Source: Bacteroidota bacterium
GTDB taxonomy: Bacteria > Bacteroidota > Bacteroidia > B-17B0 > Aurantibacillaceae
NCBI GenBank assembly: GCA_025360565.1
Contig: JANYBY010000135.1
Coordinates: 1-5,488, forward strand
Length of the DNA stretch: 5,488 nucleotides
Direction of reading: 5' to 3'
The position numbers and the translations under genes were made by a program. Of this stretch, positions 3,500 to 5,488 are shown one piece after another. The number at the start of each line of letters is the position of its first letter. Position 1 is the first letter of the stretch. Below the pieces are notes generated by a model. That model ran no database searches, was not told the DNA's origin, and was given only the letters and a program-made list of their open reading frames with translations.

Positions 3500-5488
3500 A
3501 TGAAAAGAATTTTAATAATTCTTGTTATTTTTTTCGCGCATATTTTAAACGCGCAAATAAAATTAACAGGAACCCTAAAAAGTAAAGAGAACGGCGAGGC
3601 TTTGCCCGGCGTTGTTATTTATTTTCCGGATCTTAAGAACGGAACTGTTTCTAAAGCCGACGGCACTTTTGAAATTAATAATTTGCCTAAAATAAAAGCG
3701 CTCATTCAAATTAAATTAACGGGCTATAAAACCATTTTAAAAACAATTGATCTTGCGCTCACCAATACGCTTAATGCAGACTTAGAGGAATCGGCCATTG
3801 AGGCCAACGAGGTAGTTGTTACCGGCCTTTCTAAAAGCACCGAAATAAAACGCAACCCCGTGCCCATGGCTTTTATTGATCAAAAATATTTACAAGAAAA
3901 TACCGCCACAAATATTATTGACGCGCTTGTAAAAGTGCCCGGAGTAAATGCATTATCCACCGGGCCCAATGTTTCAAAACCATTTATACGCGGCCTTGGT
4001 TACAACCGTATTTTAACTTTGTTTGATGGTGTTAGGCAAGAAGGACAAGCCTGGGGCGACGAGCATGGCATTGAAGTGGATCAGTTTTTAATTAACAGGA
4101 TAGAAGTGGTAAAAGGTCCGGCGAGTTTAATTTACGGATCGGACGCGCTTGCGGGAGTTGTAAATTTACTGCCCGCTAACCCTTTACCCGAAGGCACAAT
4201 TAAGGGCAGCGTACAAACAAATAACCAAACCAATAACGGTTTGCGGGCAGGTTCGCTTGACTTTGCGGGTAATACAAAAGGTTTTATTTGGGGCATGCGA
4301 GGCTCTTTAAAAGAAGCCACCAATTTTAGAAATAAATTTGATGGCAGAGTTTTTAATACAGGCTTTAAAGAAAAAGATGTGAACGCGCACATTGGCATTA
4401 ATCGAAAATGGGGTTACTCACACATTAATTTTAGTTTATACGATAACTCGCAGGAAATTCCGGATGGCAGCCGTGATTCGGCCACACGAAAGTTTACAAA
4501 ACAAATTTCGGAACAAGATACGCTGAGAGAAATTGTAAACAACGCCCAATTAAATTCGTTTGCCATAAACCCAATACACCAGCGCGTGCAGCATTACCGC
4601 GTTTTTTCGTCGAGCAATTTTATTTTGGGCCAAAGTAAACTGGCTTTGCGTTTGGGTTACCAGCAAAGTTTACGCAGAGAGTACGCGCACCCGCAAAAGC
4701 CCGATGTTGCAGGCCTCTACTTAAAACTGCAAACCGCTACATACGATCTGAAATATTATTTTCCGGAAAAAAAAGGTTGGGAAGGAGCCATTGGTATTAA
4801 CGGAATGTACCAAACAAATAATGTAGATGCAGGAACTGAATTTGTAATTCCTGCGTACAAGATCTTTGATATAGCTCCTTTTATTTATGCCAAAAAAAAT
4901 ATTGGCAAAATTGATCTGGCAGCAGGCGCACGTTTTGATACACGATCATTTGAAAACGATATACTTTTCACTAAAACAGATCCATTAACAGGATTTAATG
5001 TAAAAACAAATGATCCCGCCCTTGCCATTAAACAATTCAGCGATTACAAACATACCTTTACCGGATTTTCGGGAAGTTTTGGCTTAACCTATAACATTAC
5101 CGAACACTTTTTAATAAAAGCAAATATTGCGCGGGGTTACAGATCGCCAAACATATCAGAGATCTCGGCCAAAGGCATACACCCGGGCACAGGCTTTGAA
5201 CAATTGGGAGACGGAAATTTAAAGCCCGAATTTAATTTACAACAGGATGTGGGAATATTTTTTGACAGCAAACACGTTTCGGCCAGTGCCGAAGTTTTTA
5301 ATAATATGATAGACAATTATATTTTTAATCAAAAACTTTCGGGGCTTAACGGAGGAGATTCTATTTATTCGGAAGCCGGAAATAATTACCCGGTATTTAA
5401 ATTTATACAAACAAAAGCCCAATTGTACGGGGGCGAAGCGCAAATTGATATTCACCCTCACCCCTTGGATTGGCTGCACATTGAAAAT
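3500..5488 (+). CDS. TonB-dependent outer-membrane receptor, probable metal or metal-chelate uptake (3' end outside the window)
   Basis: The frame is open from ATG 3500 to the right edge (663 codons, no stop). Residues 1-18 are a signal peptide ending LNA before Gln19. Residues about 20-95 form a carboxypeptidase-like regulatory domain (GTLKSKENGEALPGVVIYF, then TVSKADGTFEI). A TonB-box-like EVVVTG is at 104-109. The plug domain (about 115-225) contains IRGLGYNRILTLFDGVRQ (163-180), GDEHG (186-190) and RIEVVKGPASLIYGSDALAGVVN (200-222), all canonical for the family. The rest is the first part of the beta barrel, including ARGYRSPNISE. Such receptors take scarce nutrients across the outer membrane using energy from TonB-ExbBD. 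The GQAWGDEHG plug segment is, to my recollection, common in receptors of the ZnuD-like metal group; with the His-rich neighbour upstream it suggests a transition metal, but the substrate is not proven. About 100 or more residues of barrel are likely missing. Confidence 0.93.
   Translation, partial: MKRILIILVIFFAHILNAQIKLTGTLKSKENGEALPGVVIYFPDLKNGTVSKADGTFEINNLPKIKALIQIKLTGYKTILKTIDLALTNTLNADLEESAIEANEVVVTGLSKSTEIKRNPVPMAFIDQKYLQENTATNIIDALVKVPGVNALSTGPNVSKPFIRGLGYNRILTLFDGVRQEGQAWGDEHGIEVDQFLINRIEVVKGPASLIYGSDALAGVVNLLPANPLPEGTIKGSVQTNNQTNNGLRAGSLDFAGNTKGFIWGMRGSLKEATNFRNKFDGRVFNTGFKEKDVNAHIGINRKWGYSHINFSLYDNSQEIPDGSRDSATRKFTKQISEQDTLREIVNNAQLNSFAINPIHQRVQHYRVFSSSNFILGQSKLALRLGYQQSLRREYAHPQKPDVAGLYLKLQTATYDLKYYFPEKKGWEGAIGINGMYQTNNVDAGTEFVIPAYKIFDIAPFIYAKKNIGKIDLAAGARFDTRSFENDILFTKTDPLTGFNVKTNDPALAIKQFSDYKHTFTGFSGSFGLTYNITEHFLIKANIARGYRSPNISEISAKGIHPGTGFEQLGDGNLKPEFNLQQDVGIFFDSKHVSASAEVFNNMIDNYIFNQKLSGLNGGDSIYSEAGNNYPVFKFIQTKAQLYGGEAQIDIHPHPLDWLHIEN

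Noticed and set aside
4132..5479. Minus-strand open frames at 4132-4398 and 5237-5479
   Set aside because: Both are antisense shadows of the TonB-dependent receptor, whose + strand frame shows clear family motifs.

Overview
The window looks like chromosomal DNA from a member of the Bacteroidota, probably a Flavobacteriia/Sphingobacteriia-type lineage; this is inferred from gene content. Supporting signs are a type IX secretion (T9SS) C-terminal sorting domain, a TonB-dependent receptor with an N-terminal carboxypeptidase-like regulatory domain, AT-rich DNA, A-rich leaders instead of clear Shine-Dalgarno sites, and TAnnTTTG-like -7 promoter elements. All credible genes are on the + strand.

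Region 1 (1 to about 1870) is the unusual part. It holds three unrelated small ORFs: an unknown basic protein, a lipoprotein-like peptide that is almost only a T9SS sorting domain, and an unknown lipoprotein. They are laid out like gene cassettes. Each stop codon is followed within 3-14 nt by the same decamer, ATGCGGACAC. The first two units then carry a 100-nt hairpin-forming repeat (515-614 and 1160-1259) with conserved ends and conserved apical part, but a variable arm whose two sides change together. A third unit has the decamer and perhaps a truncated left end of the repeat. Asp codons in these ORFs are 25 GAC to 3 GAT, against 1 GAC to 8 GAT in the next two genes. The layout recalls an integron cassette (CALIN-type) array with attC-like folding sites, but the core sequences do not match the attC consensus well and no integrase is visible. 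I treat it as a candidate cassette system.

Region 2 (about 1880-2861) is a two-gene unit with a 14-nt overlap: a DUF1801 (YdhG-like) protein and a YdeI/OmpD-associated family protein that also begins with a DUF1801 domain. A -7-like promoter and a perfect 16-nt palindrome precede it.

Region 3 (about 2870-3031) is a GC-rich non-coding island (69% G+C over 2941-3030) with several consecutive hairpins. It resembles a dispersed structured intergenic repeat.

Region 4 (3038-5488) holds a small exported His/Cys-rich protein with an unclear start codon, a 20-nt perfect palindrome, and a TonB-dependent receptor that runs off the right edge. The receptor plug has a GDEHG segment, and with the His-rich neighbour this suggests outer-membrane uptake of a transition metal such as zinc or copper. 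That is inference, not shown by the sequence.
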